A stretch of DNA of 64,000 nt from Bdellovibrio sp047344985 (GTDB lineage: Bacteria > Bdellovibrionota > Bdellovibrionia > Bdellovibrionales > Bdellovibrionaceae). The notes under the pieces are model-generated. The model was not told the origin of the DNA, did not search any database, and was given only the letters and a program-made list of their open reading frames with translations. Location: positions 3,224,001 through 3,288,000 of the forward strand of contig NZ_CP178861.1 of assembly GCF_047344985.1 (NCBI RefSeq). The letters are read 5' to 3'. The first letter of the stretch is position 1. Every line of letters begins with the position of its first letter. Shown here one piece after another: positions 43,985 through 52,356 of this stretch. The position numbers and the translations under genes are program-made.

Positions 43985-44712
43985 TTTACAATCAAAAAGG
44001 TTCGGCCTTAGCCATTATTCTTGCTGTTCTGCCAGTCTTTATTGCGGGGGCTTTACTGTGCTTTTCTCTTTTGGGAATTTTGCAAAACGATTTGGGTCTT
44101 AAATATCAATGTCGCGTGGAGGGACAGAGTGGCCAAAAACGAGTCGCCCCCCTTCTTTCCACCCTCTTGGCTTTAAATTCTGTTGCCATTGCCGTGAAAG
44201 CGGAACTGGCTGAAGCTATTTTAGAACTCGAAGCAGCGATTGCCAGTGAAAATCCTGCAGCTATCGCAAAAGCTACCAAACACTACATGCAGGTTCTTGA
44301 GAAAAGAGACAAGCTTGATCGCAGACAAAAACAATTAATTAAACAAAGTAATCTGCTGCTTCAACAGTCCCATACCTTCACCTCGATGGGCCTTCGTCGC
44401 ACCGGTGCCACGGCTTCAAATGTCCTTCTCAAAGTCGATTTAAGTTCCGTTCGTGGTAAAGCTCCCAAATTGGCTGTCCGTCCGGATTCACCGGACATCG
44501 CTCCGACATACAGTCCGGTGGATGATTTTGAAAACAAGCAAGCTCTGGCTCACGAATGGCAGTACCGGGTTCAAGTCCGTCCTCCTTTTTCAAATTTTCT
44601 AAAAGGAGAATTTAGTTTCAAAAAAGCGTGTGCCGTTTCCCTCGCAAAGGAGAATTCTTCATGGCTACCAAAAATCATCGTGGGCAAATACTCATTGAAG
44701 TCTGTGTGGTGA
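43978..44712 (+). CDS. TadG-like pilus assembly protein
   Basis: Protein of 244 residues with a prepilin-like N-terminus (MVIYNQKG/SALAI) and a hydrophobic helix (IILAVLPVFIAGALLCFSLL). Unlike its neighbours it has Ala, not Glu, at +5 of the possible mature form, so cleavage is possible but pilus incorporation is uncertain. The middle is a helical region (ELAEAILELEAAIASENPAA). Position after flp and tadE suggests a TadG-like role. Its end overlaps the next small pilin gene by 52 bases. Confidence 0.6.
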   Translation: MVIYNQKGSALAIILAVLPVFIAGALLCFSLLGILQNDLGLKYQCRVEGQSGQKRVAPLLSTLLALNSVAIAVKAELAEAILELEAAIASENPAAIAKATKHYMQVLEKRDKLDRRQKQLIKQSNLLLQQSHTFTSMGLRRTGATASNVLLKVDLSSVRGKAPKLAVRPDSPDIAPTYSPVDDFENKQALAHEWQYRVQVRPPFSNFLKGEFSFKKACAVSLAKENSSWLPKIIVGKYSLKSVW

Positions 44713-44843
44713 TGCTCTTTGTAGTTTTCTTCTGTTTTGCCGCCGTCACACAGCTTGGAAATCTCAAAGACACTCAAAAAAAATATCAACTCACTGAGGA
44801 TAAAAATCATGCAACAAAAAATTCTTATCGCTCTAAAAAATAA
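44661..44843 (+). CDS. small prepilin-like protein
   Basis: A 60-residue protein with a prepilin signature: NHRG/QILIEV with Glu at +5, then VCVVMLFVVFFCFAAVTQL and a charged tail. AGGAG eight bases before the ATG at 44661 sets the start, inside the end of the preceding gene. It overlaps both neighbours (52 bases upstream, 35 downstream), which supports a real coupled gene. Probable minor pseudopilin of the Flp/Tad system. Confidence 0.75.
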   Translation: MATKNHRGQILIEVCVVMLFVVFFCFAAVTQLGNLKDTQKKYQLTEDKNHATKNSYRSKK

Positions 44844-45288
44844 TTACCTTCTTGTCGCCTTCGTCTGCTTAGGCCTTATTTCCTTTTTCATCACCCGTCC
44901 GGCAGCAGAGCCCGTGCAGAAAGACACTTTTCTGCCCGAACCTAAATCCGTCGACACTTTTATTCCCCGTGGTTTTGTGCTTGTGCCGATTGAAATTTCC
45001 AACGCCGAATCGTTGGCGTCTTTGGTGGGCGATATGGGTGGTGTTGTGGATTTGTATCTCGCTTCCAATGAAAAACAAAAAGGCGGACTTAAAGTAGGTT
45101 CAAAATTAAAACTTTTGCGAGCGCCTTTAAATCCGCAGCAATATGCGGTTTTAGTAAAAGAAACCGAAAGCTCAAGACTTCTTAGTTATGCAGGTCCCTT
45201 TATTGCGGTTGTTCAGAATCCTGATGAAAAAGGCACTCAGCTCAGCTCTTCAGGTCCTTCGCGTGTTCGTGTTGAATATCAAAATTAA
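44809..45288 (+). CDS. cpaB: CpaB/RcpC-like pilus assembly protein
   Basis: Exported protein of 159 residues with an N-terminal span (YLLVAFVCLGLISFFI) and a SAF-like/CpaB part (DTFIPRGFVLVPIEI, LKVGSKLKLLRAPLNPQQYA). CpaB proteins help form the periplasmic part of the Tad secretin complex. It is shorter than the usual 230-300 residues. Start ATG at 44809 follows GAGGA. The N-terminal end overlaps the preceding small pilin gene. Confidence 0.7.
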   Translation: MQQKILIALKNNYLLVAFVCLGLISFFITRPAAEPVQKDTFLPEPKSVDTFIPRGFVLVPIEISNAESLASLVGDMGGVVDLYLASNEKQKGGLKVGSKLKLLRAPLNPQQYAVLVKETESSRLLSYAGPFIAVVQNPDEKGTQLSSSGPSRVRVEYQN

Positions 45289-45297
45289 GAGGTTTTT

Positions 45298-46167
45298 ATG
45301 AAGAACTTGTTAATTCCATTTTTGTTCTTAACTCCATTGAACGTTTTTGCGCAAAGTATCCTCTTGCAAGCTCCCGGAGCTTCCGCGAGCTCGTATCAAG
45401 AGTTTTTGAAGTCTCACAAAGAAGTCATTTCTTATGTGGAGCACACGCAAAGCCACTTATCAAAAAACGAAGCCCAAGAGGCTCAGCTTTTTCAGTTGGG
45501 TGATTCTTTTAACCAAGATATCACGTCGACAATCACTCAGCTTAAGAAAATTCAAAATGAAGGACCTTTAACTTTATTAAGTCTTCGCTACGTGCGCGAC
45601 CTTACAGAAAAAAGTTTAAATTTAAAAACCACGACGCAAGAACGTCAGGAGCTTTTGCATTTCTATTGCAAAAGTGTAGCACTTTTAAGCGAAGGCCCGG
45701 TTCTGTTCCCATGCCCGACCCAGTTCACATCGTTACAGAAACTTGCCAAGAAATACCCGAATCTAGAAAAAGTCTTTATCGAGTCTCAAGGATTTTCCGC
45801 CGAGGAAACTGTGCCGCTTTCACCAAAAACGGCTTATCAGTGGACACTGGTTTCAAACTCTCAATCACCAGTGAGCTTCTTTGGAACTTATGAACAGCTT
45901 TTAAATCAACAGTTCGCATTTGAATACCTTGCTGAAGGCACTTGCGATGGATTTTCGACGAAGGATCTGGATTTAGAATTAATGAATCGCGGTGTGATTT
46001 ATTTTTCTAACGAATGCACGCCGCGAATCCAGTCTAACGAAAAGAAAAAATCCTGGGTCGCTGAACACAAACCTTGGCTTTATACTGCCGGAGCCTTGGT
46101 CCTCGGAGGAATTATTTATTCCATGAAAGATAAAAAGATGGTGATTAACACGTCCTCACTCAAGTGA
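45298..46167 (+). CDS. secreted, C-terminally anchored protein of the Tad cluster
   Basis: Protein of 289 residues with a signal peptide (LIPFLFLTPLNVFA) and a second hydrophobic segment near the C-terminus (PWLYTAGALVLGGIIY, about residues 260-275), so it may be periplasmic with a C-terminal anchor. The central part is helical with four cysteines (HFYCKSVALL, LFPCPTQF, EGTCDGFS, SNECTPRI). No family recognised. AGAGG upstream, nine bases after cpaB; it is probably part of the pilus operon. It overlaps the convergent amidohydrolase by 12 bases. Confidence 0.6.
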   Translation: MKNLLIPFLFLTPLNVFAQSILLQAPGASASSYQEFLKSHKEVISYVEHTQSHLSKNEAQEAQLFQLGDSFNQDITSTITQLKKIQNEGPLTLLSLRYVRDLTEKSLNLKTTTQERQELLHFYCKSVALLSEGPVLFPCPTQFTSLQKLAKKYPNLEKVFIESQGFSAEETVPLSPKTAYQWTLVSNSQSPVSFFGTYEQLLNQQFAFEYLAEGTCDGFSTKDLDLELMNRGVIYFSNECTPRIQSNEKKKSWVAEHKPWLYTAGALVLGGIIYSMKDKKMVINTSSLK

Positions 46168-47421
46168 CAGAGGACGCCCATCAAAAACGATTTCTTTCAC
46201 GACGCCGTCTTCAATCACCGTATGGGAGTTTCCAACAAAGCTTGAATCTGGATGTGCGTGCGTGACGGTAATGTCACCTGTAAACTTTTTGATCTTTGCC
46301 TTAACACTTTCGTCAAGAGCGATTTTATTACGCCAAAAAGAAGGCGGTTCGATAGGACTGTCACAACCAAAGGACGTTGGAATCTGCGCCGCACGCAAAG
46401 CTTCCCAAGGGAAAGCGTATTTGTACAACTCTCCTAATTTGTTTTCCAGCCACACGCGGTCGCTCAGCCAATGGCAAGGTTGCAAATGGCAACGCACGTG
46501 CAGAGGTTTCATCATCTGAATTGTTTCAGGTCTCAACACTTGCGCGTGTTCTAAATTCAAGCGACCTACGGCTCCTTGGGCAGAAATTTTGCGTGCAAGC
46601 TGCACGATGTGATGAGCAGCCTCATCCCCAATCGTATGAACGGAAAAATCAAGTCCTTCAGCCCAAGTTCTTCGGATCACTTCCTCGACGTGAGAAAGGT
46701 CCCATAACGTCATTCCACGAGGACCTTCCGCTTTACCATTGTAAGGTTTTGAAAGATACGCCGTCTCTGAGCCCAAAGATCCATCATAGAAAATTTTAAT
46801 ACCCTTCATCCGCAAATAAGGCGTTTCACCTTTCTTTGCCTGCACACAGAGCTGCAACATTTTATCGAAATCATTGAGATCGTGAGACGTAACATTTTCC
46901 TCAATAGCTAGAGTCAGCTCTTGGGCCTCCGACATCTCCACTAAAAGATTCCATAAAGATTCCGTGCAGGACATATCTCGCACATGAGTGAAACCGGCTT
47001 TATTGAAGACACGGCAGGCTGAAAGAATATGCCCGCGCTGTTGTTCTTTTGTGAACTCTGGCAAACGATCCCATGCTTGGAGATGTTCTTTCTCGATAAG
47101 AATGCCCGTATCTGAAGTAAAACCCAAAAGCTTTAATGCTTGTGAATTCACCCAGCAGCGGTGTCCGTCCATACGCGCCAGGAAAACCGGATTATTAGGA
47201 AAAATCTGATCCAGAATTTTTTTATGCGGAGGCGTCGGCCACTTGGTTTCATCCCAGCCAAATCCCACAATCCAGTCACCGCGATAATAAGATTTCTGCA
47301 ACGGAATGTGCGCAAGGTCTTCCGGTTTTTGCAACGAACCCAAAGCCAGGCCTGAAGCGAATTCTCCAGTGGCAAGAAAGTGAGTATGACTGTCGTAAAG
47401 ACGCGGGATTTTAAAAAGCAT
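46156..47421 (-). CDS. amidohydrolase family 3 (YtcJ-like)
   Basis: Metal-dependent amidohydrolase of 421 residues. Metal ligands are visible as His12-x-His14 (YDSHTHF), GIKIFYDGSLGS (Lys), SVHTIGDEAAHH (His), LEHAQVL (His) and FGCDSPIEP (Asp). GFGWDETKWP and RMDGHRCWVNSQAL are typical YtcJ-like marks. It is shorter than the usual 500-550 residues because the N-terminal small beta-domain is nearly absent. Substrate unknown. The ribosome binding site lies in a hairpin directly upstream. Confidence 0.85.
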   Translation of the reverse strand: MLFKIPRLYDSHTHFLATGEFASGLALGSLQKPEDLAHIPLQKSYYRGDWIVGFGWDETKWPTPPHKKILDQIFPNNPVFLARMDGHRCWVNSQALKLLGFTSDTGILIEKEHLQAWDRLPEFTKEQQRGHILSACRVFNKAGFTHVRDMSCTESLWNLLVEMSEAQELTLAIEENVTSHDLNDFDKMLQLCVQAKKGETPYLRMKGIKIFYDGSLGSETAYLSKPYNGKAEGPRGMTLWDLSHVEEVIRRTWAEGLDFSVHTIGDEAAHHIVQLARKISAQGAVGRLNLEHAQVLRPETIQMMKPLHVRCHLQPCHWLSDRVWLENKLGELYKYAFPWEALRAAQIPTSFGCDSPIEPPSFWRNKIALDESVKAKIKKFTGDITVTHAHPDSSFVGNSHTVIEDGVVKEIVFDGRPLSLE

Positions 47422-47423
47422 AA

Positions 47424-47447
47424 GGCCCTCTGTTTTAGCAGAGGGCC
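47424..47447 (-). promoter_or_regulatory. hairpin covering the ribosome binding site of the amidohydrolase gene
   Basis: GGCCCTCTG and CAGAGGGCC pair perfectly around a 6-base loop, ending two bases before the ATG at 47421. AGAGGG, the only plausible Shine-Dalgarno, is in the downstream arm. It could be a terminator for the upstream Met-rich gene, a translational control hairpin, or both. Confidence 0.65.
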
Positions 47448-47473
47448 CTTTTAATTTTAACTAAATAATTTTC

Positions 47474-49630
47474 TTAGCGAGGTGCAGGGATCGGAGCTGT
47501 GCCGCCGCCTGTGCCAGGAATTCCTCCAACACCACCGGAACCTGGAAGTGGAGTTAAGACTCCGCCGCCTGTGACACCACCGACGCCGATGCCGCCACCA
47601 ATACCGATTCCTCCACCGATAGAGCCGCCGATATATCCGCCGCCCATACCGCCGTAAGAAACTTGTTGGATTCTATAAAGCAAACCGTAAAGTTCTTGTT
47701 GAAGGCTCGCCACAACTTGCTGTCTTTGCATTTGTTGTTGCATGTAAGACTGCTGTTGTTGGATGTACATTTGGTATTGTTGCATCTGCATTTGCATCAT
47801 TTGTTGTTGCATTTGCAATGCGCCCAAACCACCGTTCATACCGCCCATCATCGGCATACCCATCATACCACCAGCCATACCGCCCATCATCGGCATGCCC
47901 ATCATTCCACCCATTGGCATTCCCATCATGCCGCCGGCCATACCGCCCATTGGCATACCCATCATTCCGCCCATTGGCATTCCCATGCCACCCATAGGCA
48001 TTCCCATGACGCCGCCAAGAGCTCCACCAATCATTCCGCCCATCGGCATGCCCATCATTCCGCCCATTGGCATACCCATCATGCCGCCGGCCATACCGCC
48101 CATTGGCATACCCATCATTCCACCCATTGGCATACCCATGCCACCCATAGGCATTCCCATGATGCCGCCAAGAGCTCCACCAATCATTCCACCCATTGGC
48201 ATGCCCATCATACCGCCCATCGGCATACCCATCATGCCTCCGGCCATAGGCATTCCCATCATTCCGCCCATTGGCATACCCATGCCACCCATAGGCATTC
48301 CCATGACGCCGCCCATGACTCCGCCGATCATATTACCCATCGGCATACCCATCATACCGCCCATCATCGGATAGCCCATCGCTCCTGGATATGGTCCACC
48401 CATACCCCAAGGACCGGCCATACCCCAAGGGCCCATGCCAGGCATAAAGATTCCGCCACCAAGACCACCCATGCCCATGCCAGCCATCGCGTATGGGTTG
48501 CCCCACATGCCGCCGCCGTTCATGCCACCGTAAGGTCCCATCATACCGTAAGCGCCACCGTTCGCTCCCGCACAACCAAAACCACCGGCACCGATACCGC
48601 CGCCGATAGCTCCATAGATTCCGCTACCGCCACCGATCGCTTGACCGATACCTTGAGCAAGGAATGGGAAGCCGTAGCCCCACGCAGGATATGGTTGAGT
48701 CGGCCAACCGATATTGGCATTCGCATTCGCAACCATTTTATTAGTTTGATAACCCATGTAAGTTGCAGCAAGGCCAAGACCGATGTTACCGATCACTGAG
48801 CCCCAATCTGTTTCAGGCTTTTGATAAGAGTAACCTGAATTTTGCTGCATACACTCGATACAGATTCCACCTTCAGACATCTCACGCTGTCTTTCGCGCA
48901 TTTCGTCTGCGTAGTTTGTACGAGCATCTTGGATATTTCTTTTGCTGTTCTTAATCGCGTTTTCTAGAGATTCAATTTCACGCTGAAGTTTGTTCGATTG
49001 AGCGTAACCTTTTTTGTAATCGCCCAAACCTTTTTTACAATCTTGAGCTGTAGAGCGACCTTTTTCAGGCTGACGGAAACGAGCGCCATCACACACAAGA
49101 CCTGCTACTGAACCGGCCTTGTTTTGATCACAAAGCACGTCCCACTCTTGCACCGTGAAAGCACGGATATCGACAGAGTTAGGAATATCACCGTTTGTTT
49201 GCGGAGTTACTATCGCAACGCCACCTTCTTGACCAGAAACATTGGATTCACCGTCACCAGATTGACCTGCGTTGCTCTTGTGTCCTTTGTAAGAGCGGCA
49301 CGTTCTGTTGTTTTCCATGTGATCGAAAACGAATTCAGAGAAGTCTTCAGAGACAACGTCTTCAACAGTCTTACGAGATCTTTCCAGATCCTTCTCTATT
49401 CTTTTCTTTTCAGATTTTTTAGCACGAAGTTGCTTTTCAGCTTCACGAATGTTGGCTTGTTCTTCCTTGATTTCATCAAGGTAGCTTGAAGAACCTGCAG
49501 CAGCACCGTAGTTGTATGGGCAAGATTGCATCCCGCCGTACATTCCAGTACCCCACATTTGAGCCTGAGCACCAACTGCAAAACTCATCACCAACGTGAA
49601 CGGAGTTGCAATGCGCATCCAAAATTTCAT
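47474..49630 (-). CDS. secreted Met/Gly-rich repeat protein
   Basis: Secreted protein of 718 residues, no recognised family. Start MKFWMRIA is set by AGGAGATCGAGT before the ATG; the signal peptide ends SFAVGAQA. The N-terminal half includes a coiled coil (about residues 45-90), Cys pairs including CIECMQQ, and a Tyr/Gly region. Residues about 420-600 are tandem MGMPMGG units arranged in 51-residue blocks. A Gln/Met-rich helix (MQQQMMQMQMQQYQMYIQ) follows, then a Gly-rich tail. The composition suggests a surface or matrix protein; Met-rich repeats may bind copper or provide flexibility, both inferences. Confidence 0.75.
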   Translation of the reverse strand: MKFWMRIATPFTLVMSFAVGAQAQMWGTGMYGGMQSCPYNYGAAAGSSSYLDEIKEEQANIREAEKQLRAKKSEKKRIEKDLERSRKTVEDVVSEDFSEFVFDHMENNRTCRSYKGHKSNAGQSGDGESNVSGQEGGVAIVTPQTNGDIPNSVDIRAFTVQEWDVLCDQNKAGSVAGLVCDGARFRQPEKGRSTAQDCKKGLGDYKKGYAQSNKLQREIESLENAIKNSKRNIQDARTNYADEMRERQREMSEGGICIECMQQNSGYSYQKPETDWGSVIGNIGLGLAATYMGYQTNKMVANANANIGWPTQPYPAWGYGFPFLAQGIGQAIGGGSGIYGAIGGGIGAGGFGCAGANGGAYGMMGPYGGMNGGGMWGNPYAMAGMGMGGLGGGIFMPGMGPWGMAGPWGMGGPYPGAMGYPMMGGMMGMPMGNMIGGVMGGVMGMPMGGMGMPMGGMMGMPMAGGMMGMPMGGMMGMPMGGMIGGALGGIMGMPMGGMGMPMGGMMGMPMGGMAGGMMGMPMGGMMGMPMGGMIGGALGGVMGMPMGGMGMPMGGMMGMPMGGMAGGMMGMPMGGMMGMPMMGGMAGGMMGMPMMGGMNGGLGALQMQQQMMQMQMQQYQMYIQQQQSYMQQQMQRQQVVASLQQELYGLLYRIQQVSYGGMGGGYIGGSIGGGIGIGGGIGVGGVTGGGVLTPLPGSGGVGGIPGTGGGTAPIPAPR
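47830..48370. repeat. tandem repeats encoding MGMPMGG, 153-bp blocks
   Basis: Short units of 21-24 bases encode MGMPMGG with variants. Larger blocks of 153 bases (51 codons) are visible: the GCTCCACCAA landmark recurs at 48021 and 48174, and a diverged copy lies about 144 bases further on. Block size suggests growth by unequal crossing over. Confidence 0.85.
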
Positions 49631-49718
49631 ACTCGATCTCCTGAAAAGGATAAAAAACACTTCTACCGTTTCACTCATCGTCAGGAGGGGACGCAGACTT
49701 GACTCATTTCTGAGCAAA

Positions 49719-49782
49719 ATTGTTGAAAGATTGTTAAACTGGACCAGGGTCTAGCCCGAGAAGTGTCGCAATCCTTCGCAAT
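49719..49782. promoter_or_regulatory. paired direct repeats in divergent promoter region
   Basis: ATTGTT at 49719-49724 and 49730-49735 (11-base period) and TCGCAAT at 49766-49772 and 49776-49782 (10-base period). Repeats one helical turn apart are typical of operators for dimeric regulators. They lie between the Met-rich gene and the receiver-kinase gene. No clear -10/-35 could be placed. Confidence 0.4.
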
Positions 49783-49874
49783 TTTCCAAACCTTTTTCGT
49801 CATCATCCATGACAACAAGAGGGCCTGTGCAAAATCCTTTGCACTGCTCTTTTTCAAATCCTACACTACATTAT

Positions 49875-50981
49875 ATGACGAAGCACACAATTCTTTGTGT
49901 AGATGATGAAATAGATAACGTGGACGCCCTCGAACGGTTGTTTCGCAAGAAATTTACTGTACTAAAGGCCACCTCAGGAAAAGAAGCATTGGAGGTTCTG
50001 GCCAAAAATCCAGGACCTGTTTCTCTTATTATTACTGATCAACGCATGCCTGAAATGACGGGAGTCGAATTCTTAGAGAAAACTTTGAATTCTCATCCTG
50101 AGACAGTTCGTATTCTTCTCACCGGTTACACGGATCTTGAATCTGTAATCATGGCAGTGAATAAAGGACAGATCTTTAGATACCTCACGAAGCCGTGGGA
50201 CCCTGTTGATCTTAGCAACACTGTGGAGCACGCGATTGAAAGATTTGCGTTGGGCCAGGAGCTCAAACAAAAAAATGCGGAGCTGGCTCGCGCTTTGGAA
50301 GATCTTAAGAGTCTGGATGTTGCGAAATCCAACTTCATGATTTTGATCAACCATGAATTGAAAACTCCTCTAACATCGATCTTAAGTTTTTCCTCTTTGC
50401 TGTCTGAATCTAATTTGGCTGACGAAGACAAACTGATGGTCAATCGAATCACCAAAAGCGCTGAACGACTGAAAAGTCTTGTCGAAGACGTTTTACTTGT
50501 GGTGCGTGCAGAGACGAATCAGCTCAAGATCGACATGCAAAGCATTGCCTTCTCTCAATTCGATGAGGGACTTGGCAAAGACGTTGTCGACATGATGAAT
50601 AAGAAACATCAAAAGCTTGTGAGTAAACTTGAGCCTGTGAATGTGAAAGCGGATGTCCGCCTGATTAAGCAGGTCGTACAACGCCTGATTCACAATGCCG
50701 CGAAGTTTGGTGTGGAATCCAGCGAGATTCATGTAGAGAGTTTACGCCATGGCAACAATCTTCGCTTCTTGGTCTCTAATAAAGGTCCTCACCTCCCCGC
50801 TTCTGTGATTGATAAAATTATGAAGCCTTTTTATATCGATGAAGATGTGATGCACCACTCAACAGGCACGGGCTTGGGTTTAACTATCTGTCAGTCTATT
50901 TTAAAGTCTCACAATTCCCATTTGCAGTTTAAGAATACCGACCAAGGAGTCATGGTGTTCTTTGACCTTGCAGTCGGCTAA
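49875..50981 (+). CDS. receiver-histidine kinase hybrid
   Basis: Two-component hybrid of 368 residues. The receiver domain comes first (ILCVDDEIDNVD, phospho-acceptor Asp55 in IITDQRMPEMTG, Lys in YLTKPWDP). A short helix follows, then HisKA with His160 (ILINHELKTPLTS) and HATPase_c (LIHNAAKFG N-box, GTGLGLTICQ G2-box). The G1 region reads VSNKGPHLP, so DxGxG is degenerate. There is no sensor or membrane domain, so it is cytoplasmic and likely controlled by its own receiver. Start MTKHTILC lacks a Shine-Dalgarno; the ATG 22 codons upstream also lacks one. Confidence 0.85.
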   Translation: MTKHTILCVDDEIDNVDALERLFRKKFTVLKATSGKEALEVLAKNPGPVSLIITDQRMPEMTGVEFLEKTLNSHPETVRILLTGYTDLESVIMAVNKGQIFRYLTKPWDPVDLSNTVEHAIERFALGQELKQKNAELARALEDLKSLDVAKSNFMILINHELKTPLTSILSFSSLLSESNLADEDKLMVNRITKSAERLKSLVEDVLLVVRAETNQLKIDMQSIAFSQFDEGLGKDVVDMMNKKHQKLVSKLEPVNVKADVRLIKQVVQRLIHNAAKFGVESSEIHVESLRHGNNLRFLVSNKGPHLPASVIDKIMKPFYIDEDVMHHSTGTGLGLTICQSILKSHNSHLQFKNTDQGVMVFFDLAVG

Positions 50982-51057
50982 GCTGTCCGGACACCGTCCA
51001 TTGAGATTTTCCTTATTTTAAAACATCGCCGCGCAAAGTTTGCTCTTTGTTCGCGGC

Positions 51058-52356
51058 ATGAAAAACGCTCTGCTTTTATTTACATTTATTTCTTCCGTCA
51101 GTTTCGCTCAAACCGAGTTAACGCTTTCATTGGGTGAATCCAAAAATTTATCTTTAAAAGGAAATTCTTCAGTCTGGATTCAGGACCGCGAAATTCTGAA
51201 AGCGGAGGGACAAGGCTCAAGGCTCGTGATTAAAGGCGCCCGCGAAGGAAGAACGGTTTTAAAACTAGGTTCAGAAACCTATCACGTCCAAGTTCTTCAT
51301 CCCAATAAGACGGATTCATTGGCGGAACTAAAAAAAGATCTTCAAGGCATTGTGGGTTTGTCTGCGCAAGTGGGTGAAGGGGACCTTTTGATTAAAGGTC
51401 ATCTTTATCGACTGCAGGATTGGGTGAAGCTTGCTGACTTTGCCCGTGCGAAAGCCTTTTCTTATTCCATGCGTGCAGAACTTTCTTCCGAACTGCAAAC
51501 TGACGCGCAAAAATATTTCCAGGAATTATTCGAGCGAGCCAAGCTTCCGCCGCAAACGTTGATTTTTGAACCTTCGCCCGAAATTCGCGTCAGTGGGCCC
51601 GATCTAGCCTTTAAAAAATATCAACAGATTCTTTCGCCCTTTGGTATTTCGGTTTTGCGTGATGAAAACAGTTTGGAAATGGCGCCCACAGTGAAGGTTC
51701 AAATCACAGTGGCTGAAATTAAGCGCGACCTTTCAATACAATACGGTCTGCAGTGGCCTTCAAGTTACTCCGCAAAGATTCTCAGCACCGGAAAGCGCGT
51801 GATGGATGAGGATCTTCCTTTCAACCTTCAAGCACTTGAAGGGCAAGGTTACGGAAAAATTCTTGCAAGCCCCAATATTCTTTGTCGCAGTGGCAAAGAG
51901 GCCGAGTTCTTAGCTGGTGGCGAATTCCCAATTAAGATTATGAACTACAAAGCTCAGGACGTTGTTTGGAAACGTTATGGAATTTTATTGAGAGTCAAAC
52001 CAAAAGCTGATGCCGCTGGCCGAATCAGTCTTTCTATTGAAACGGAAGTTTCAACCTTGGATGACTCTCGCAAGGTGGACGGTATTCCGGGGATTCTCAC
52101 GAACCGAGTTTCAAGTCACTTTGATTTGACTCGCCCTCAGACCATTGCGCTTTCGGGCCTATTAAAAAGTGAAGATGGAAATAGCTCGCAGGGTCTTCCC
52201 TTTTTATCAAGGCTTCCTGTTATTGGGGCCCTCTTTTCAAGCAAAGACTTTCGCGAAAACCGTTCTGAACTTGTGATTTTTGTACGCCCGACAATTTTAA
52301 AAGAAGGCGATGACGGAGAAGGCCTGGAACATCTTCAAGGGAGACCGCGTTTATGA
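51058..52356 (+). CDS. cpaC: Tad/Flp pilus secretin (CpaC/RcpA-like)
   Basis: Outer-membrane secretin of 432 residues. Signal peptide (LLLFTFISSVSFA), then an N-terminal beta domain (LSLGESKNLSLKGNSSVWIQ, as in CpaC), a BON-like part, and the secretin core: KVQITVAEIKRDLSIQYG, ILASPNILCRSGKEAEFLAG, ISLSIETEVSTLDDS and LSGLLKSEDG...LPFLSRLPVIGALF. It forms the outer-membrane pore for Flp pili. Start MKNALL is preferred over an ATG six codons upstream. The stop overlaps the ATPase start (ATGA). Confidence 0.85.
   Translation: MKNALLLFTFISSVSFAQTELTLSLGESKNLSLKGNSSVWIQDREILKAEGQGSRLVIKGAREGRTVLKLGSETYHVQVLHPNKTDSLAELKKDLQGIVGLSAQVGEGDLLIKGHLYRLQDWVKLADFARAKAFSYSMRAELSSELQTDAQKYFQELFERAKLPPQTLIFEPSPEIRVSGPDLAFKKYQQILSPFGISVLRDENSLEMAPTVKVQITVAEIKRDLSIQYGLQWPSSYSAKILSTGKRVMDEDLPFNLQALEGQGYGKILASPNILCRSGKEAEFLAGGEFPIKIMNYKAQDVVWKRYGILLRVKPKADAAGRISLSIETEVSTLDDSRKVDGIPGILTNRVSSHFDLTRPQTIALSGLLKSEDGNSSQGLPFLSRLPVIGALFSSKDFRENRSELVIFVRPTILKEGDDGEGLEHLQGRPRL

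Noticed and set aside
44560..44590. GGTTCAAGTCC, resembling a tRNA T-loop
   Set aside because: No matching acceptor, D or anticodon arms around it; it lies inside a coding frame.
47830..48370. Regularly spaced short repeats looking like a CRISPR array
   Set aside because: Units are contiguous and in frame, encode MGMPMGG, and have no unique spacers or cas genes nearby.
47663..48799. Long open frames opposite the Met/Gly-rich gene, one His/Thr-rich and one Pro/Ile-rich
   Set aside because: They mirror the repeats of the real gene, have no ribosome binding site or family match, and the minus-strand frame has a signal peptide and a good Shine-Dalgarno.
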